A DNA stretch of 64,000 bases from positions 20,034 through 84,033 of the forward strand of contig NZ_BAABWJ010000014.1 in assembly GCF_040372805.1 (NCBI RefSeq), read 5' to 3'. Source of the DNA: Pseudoteredinibacter isoporae_A. Its GTDB lineage: Bacteria > Pseudomonadota > Gammaproteobacteria > Pseudomonadales > Cellvibrionaceae. A program made the position numbers and the translations under genes. Positions 59,974 to 64,000 of this stretch are shown piece by piece. Each line of letters opens with the position of its first letter. The first letter of the stretch is position 1. The notes beneath the pieces were generated by a model, which searched no databases, was not told where the DNA came from, and worked only from the letters and a program-made list of their open reading frames with translations.

Positions 59974-62900
59974 GGTTACGGTGGTCGACCCAGTGGGCAA
60001 TGAAAGTTTGCCCAGTGAACCGGTTGACATTTCAGTGGACACCACCGCCCCGGGTGAAACCAGCCCCGGTGTACCCGGGCCGATTCCAGCACCGATTGTC
60101 ACGATTCCAGAAGCCGTTGATTCGATTGACGAACAAGAGCTTGCAGACGGCGTGCAGGTCCAGGTTGTGTTGCCGACCGGGACAGAGGCTGGAGATACGG
60201 TTAGTGTTTCGGTCAGTTTGCCTGATGGTAGCACCGAAACGATAGATTACACGGTTCGTCCATCCGACGGTGCGTCGGTTGAAATCACGGTGCCTGCGAA
60301 CATACTTCCGTCGCCGCCGGATGGTGATTATCAAGTCGAGGTAGTTGTGACCGATCAGGCGGGTAATGAGGGGGCGCTGAGTGATACCGTTCCTTTCACG
60401 GTTGCCACGGTAGATCTGACCCAGCCTCCCGCGCCACAGGTGTCGTTTGTGGAAGATACCAATAGTGATGGCTTTGTTAATTTCGATGAGTCAAGTGCAA
60501 ATTCGGATGGCGAAATTGACATCATTGTTACTCTGGAACCGGACACGCCACTTGGTAGCACTTTGCGAGTTACGATCAACGGAAATGAAACCACAATTCC
60601 AGTCACAGCGGCACTGTTATCGCAAGGGCAAACCACTCTAACCGTTTCCCAGCCCGATGATGGTGGTGCATTGAGTGTCATGGCTACCGTGACCAGCCCA
60701 AGTGGTGTCGATAGCCCCGATGCCGAAGGCAGCCTTCTGATTGACGTGACTGACTTTCCAGGTGCGAACCCGCCTTTGTCGGTGGAACTGGCCACGGATA
60801 GGAATGATGATGGCCGTATCACGTCAACTGAAATTCTTTCCTCCAATCAGCGTGACACCGTTGACCTTGTTATTCATTTGCCGCCGGGCAGCCGAGCTGG
60901 TGACAAACTGATCGTTTCCGCCACAGGGCAAACACCTCAAGAAATTATTATTTCAGACAGCGATATCAATGCTGGGCAAGTTGAGCTGGTTGTCGACGCA
61001 TTAGACCATGGTCAAACGTTAGACGTGAGCGCTCAGATTTTCGATCCGGCGGGGAATCAGAGCGATGAAGCTCATGATTCGGCAACTATGGATTTGCAGC
61101 CGGTGGGTGCTCCGCTTATTGTTTTTGTTGATGACAGCAGTGGCAATGGTGAAATTAACAATGATGAAGTGTCCGGAAAACCCGAATTAACGGTTGATAT
61201 TATTCTGCCTCAGGATGTCGAAGTTGGTGATAACGTTATCGTTGTGGTTGATGGTGTTGAGAGTACAATTCCCGTCACACAACAGATCGTCGATGATCAA
61301 AAAACTACAATAAGGGTGCCGACGCCTGACGATGGCGAAACGGTTAACGTAAAGGCGAAAGTTGAAGATGCCTCGGGTGAACAAAGCCCTGAAGAAGAAA
61401 AAGAAATTACCGCAAAAACACCAGATCTAAACACTGGCTTGTCTGTCATTGTCGAGGAAGATCGTGATGATGATGGCGTGTTGACTGAGGCCGAATTGGC
61501 GGGCGCAGACACGGTTACGGTTGAGGTCAGTTTGCCGGTGGGTGCCAGAGAAGGCGATACCGTGATCTTGACCGTCGATGGCAGCCCTCAAAGCATGACG
61601 CTCAGTAGTAGCGACGTTCAAAATGGCGTTGTTGAATTTGATGTCCCTGCACCAGCACCGAATCAAACCATAGACTTTTCGACCGAAATTCATGATAACT
61701 CCGGTAACAGTTCTGACCCCGTGGGCGATACCGTTCGCATGGAAGTTGTGCCTGTTGCGGGCGCGCCGTCTGTTCGATTTGTTGACGATGTAAATGGCGA
61801 TGGCTACCTGAATGCGGATGAAGCGAGTGGACTCAGCGAACTGAGTCTCGACATTACTTTGCCGTCCGGCTTATCAATCGGCGATGTGTTAGTGCATCAG
61901 GTTGATGGTGGTGCTGAGATTAGTACGCCATTGACTCAAGCCGACATTGATACAGGCACGGTCAGTGTAACCACTCCAATCCCAACCAATGGAGATAGTG
62001 TGAACATTACCGCCCATGTTGAGCAATCAGGTGTGGCGGGGCCGAGTGATGAAGCCTCAATAGTCGTTGATACGTCTGATTTGTCGAGTGGTTTGGCTGT
62101 CACGATCGTTGATGACAGTAATGATGACGGGGTGTTAGCTGAGAGCGAGACGCAGAGTAACCTGACTGTTCGAATAGCGTTGCCTGTTACTGCGATGAAT
62201 GGCGATACCTTAATTCTCAGCGATAACAATGGGGCTCCCCGAATTGTCATTTTGGATGATACGCAGATAGCCGCCGGAGAGGTGTTGATCGAATATCCTG
62301 TCCCGGTTGACGGCAGCGTATTTGAAGTTACTGCAATGCTCAGTGATGTGGCTGGAAATTCCTCCCCCGAAGTGAGTGATTCCGTTGAAGTGGATACCAG
62401 TGGTTTGTCAGCTCCACAAATTCGCATCGTCGATGACAATGATCCGAACGATGGGACATTGAATGATGCTGAGCTGAATGGCAAGAATGACATCACCGTT
62501 GAAGTGAGTTTGCCTATCGGTACTGAGGTGGGTGATACCCTCGTGTATCAAATTGATGGTGGCCCTGAACAAACGCGGGCGATCACTCCAGGGGAAATTG
62601 ATGCGGGCGTTGCTGTTGTTGAATTGCCAGTACCTTCTGATGGTGACACTGTTGAGTTTGAGGCATCCATTACGGATTCTGCTGGAAATCCTGGAGAGAA
62701 GAACAATCTTGATGTGGCGGTGGATACCAGTGATTTAAATACGGGGCTGTCTCTCAGCATTCTGGAAGATGCCAACAATGATGGGGTTATCAGTGTTCAA
62801 GAACAAAACGGTGCTATTGATATTCGCGTCGATCTCCCTGTTGATGCTCAGCCTGGCGATAGTTTGCGAGTTGAAGCCTCCGCAAATACACCCACACTAA

Positions 62901-64000
62901 TTACTTTGACGGCTGAAAATATCGCGGACGGCTACGTTGATCTTGCCCTGAACTCGGTGAGCCAAGGCAATGACTTTGTTGTGTCTGCACGCCTAAGTGA
63001 TGCAGCTGGAAATGTGTCAGCTCCCGTATCCACCAGTGCTCACGTAGAAGGACAAACTCAGGCTAAGCCCGGTATTCGTATCGTTGAAGATGCCAATGGC
63101 GATGGAAAAATTGTCGCGAGTGAAATTCAAGGCCAAGTAGATGTCGAAGTGACGCTGCCGGCGGGCACGCAAGCTGGTGATACTGTTGTACTCGAAGCGA
63201 GTAATGGTGAAGAGTTTTCACAACCGGTGTCGCAAGCAGATCTGGATCAAGGTTCGATAAATTTTGAGGTCAGCCCTGTTGCTGATGGTGAAAGCTTAAT
63301 TCTTGATGCGTATATCGAAGACGCGAATGGTAATGCGGGGGAAGCTGCAAGCGATACGGTTGAATTTGCAACGTCGGCCAGCATGGTGCCAGTGATCACA
63401 GGTGTTGTTGATGATGTTGACCCCGTGTCAGGAACTCTTACGAGCGGAGAGACAAGCAATGACAAACTACCCGTACTGGAGGGGGTAGGAGAAAACGGCG
63501 ATACCATAAATATTTTTCAGGACGGAACGCTCATTGGTAAAACCATTGTTCAACCTGATGGGGGCTGGCAATACAATGTTCCAGAGCTCACTGACGGTAC
63601 GTTTGTTTTTACGAGCAGCAGCACAGATGAAAATGGTAACGAAAGTGAATTGAGCGCACCGTTCGAATTTACTTTAGACACTAACAGCCCAGATGTTGTA
63701 GAAAGCTTTGTTGGGTTTGACGATGTGGGCCGGGTGACCGGTCCAATCAATAACGGCGACACCATCGACGACGCTGCGCCCACCTTCAGTGGTGAAGTGG
63801 CCGCCAGTGAAGCGGATGATGGCTCCACAGTGACGCTGATCGTTCGCGATGAGAACGACAATGTTGTGCAGACGATTGAGAACATTCCCCTGACGGCAGG
63901 CGCCAATGCGGGTGACCCGGCGACCTGGGAAGCGACACCGGAACCGGCCTTAACGAATGGCAATTACCGTGTCTCAGCCGAGGTGGTGGACCCCGCTGGC
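59954..64000 (+). CDS. LapA-like giant adhesin, repeat region, continues past the window
   Basis: This frame is open from the C8 tract to the last base, about 1,350 residues. It starts DGDYTIEVTVVDPVGNESL and ends EVVDPAG. It holds about nine tandem Ig-like domains of around 109 residues, each opened by an EF-hand-like loop (EDTNSDGFV, DRNDDGRIT, DDSSGNGEI, DRDDDGVLT, DVNGDGYLN, DDSNDDGVL, DNDPNDGTL, DANNDGVIS, DANGDGKIV). After 63400 it changes to another Ig-like type with PVLEGVGENGDTI. Ca-bound linkers of this sort stiffen RTX adhesins. The C-terminal RTX and type I secretion signal lie beyond the window. Together with 58600-59973 it is one gene. Confidence 0.88.
60450..63400 (+). repeat. 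tandem coding repeat, about 327 bp per unit, nine units
   Basis: The DxNxDGxxxxxE loop recurs at about 60452, 60791, 61127, 61452, 61781, 62108, 62428, 62762 and 63082, with one diverged earlier copy at 59158. Intervals are 320-339 bp. Units are diverged at the DNA level, so this is an old array rather than a fresh duplication. Confidence 0.88.

Overview
The window is a 64 kb piece of a gammaproteobacterial chromosome. Gene order in several blocks matches Pseudomonas: dksA-gluQ-cbrX-cbrA-cbrB-pcnB-folK-panB, proA-nadD-rsfS-rlmH-mrdA-rodA-mltB-rlpA-dacA-ybeD-lipB-lipA, and leuS-lptE-holA. Other traits (PPi-type phosphofructokinase, exosortase H, a giant LapA-like adhesin, many c-di-GMP and two-component genes) suggest a marine or aquatic relative in or near the Cellvibrionales/Oceanospirillales. 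I cannot name the genus.

Layout. 1-791: end of a SPOR-domain-like protein. 806-4160 (minus): pcnB, folK, a deoxynucleoside kinase and panB, joined by ATGA overlaps. 4330-4808: no protein, but a full CrcZ-like regulatory RNA unit: a CbrB-type palindrome, a perfect-spacing sigma-54 promoter, four A-rich Hfq/Crc-type clusters and a hairpin terminator. 4999-9572 (minus): cbrB, cbrA and the 59-residue cbrX. 9701-12211: gluQ, dksA, sfsA. 12190-14166: an HDOD-like protein, a Rieske protein, a Fur-box-controlled sRNA of about 100 nt (PrrF/RyhB type) and a TfoX C-terminal-domain protein. 14381-18550: HAD phosphatase, cysE, an acidic unknown protein, tRNA-Asn, ppa and exported MsrA. 18600-20300: an AT-richer accessory patch with an 8-bp tandem repeat and a GIY-YIG nuclease. 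20395-24844: PPi-PFK, mpl, ubiX, a 2-hydroxyacid dehydrogenase. 25167-28869: an RND/MMPL exporter, exosortase H and its partner membrane protein. 28841-31281 (minus): a PhoQ/PhoP-like pair with a PepSY-like secreted protein. 31951-43165: proA to lipA, covering NAD synthesis, ribosome maturation, rod-shape peptidoglycan synthesis and lipoate attachment. 43183-48977: GDPD, a binding-protein-like protein, a DASS carboxylate transporter and a GGDEF-EAL protein. 49005-55434 (minus): rlmG, holA, lptE, leuS and a lipid A acyltransferase-like gene. 55591-57913: arsM and a PatB/MalY C-S lyase. 58600-64000: the start of a giant repeat adhesin with an N-terminal retention module and LapG-type TAAG site, interrupted by a one-base shift at a C8 tract and running off the window.

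How it fits together. CbrA-CbrB should switch on the CrcZ-like RNA, which would sequester Hfq/Crc and release catabolite-repressed mRNAs. The dicarboxylate transporter at 45191 carries an AAnAAnAAnAA motif just before its start codon and is a plausible target inside this window. The iron-starvation sRNA is a second, independent RNA regulator.
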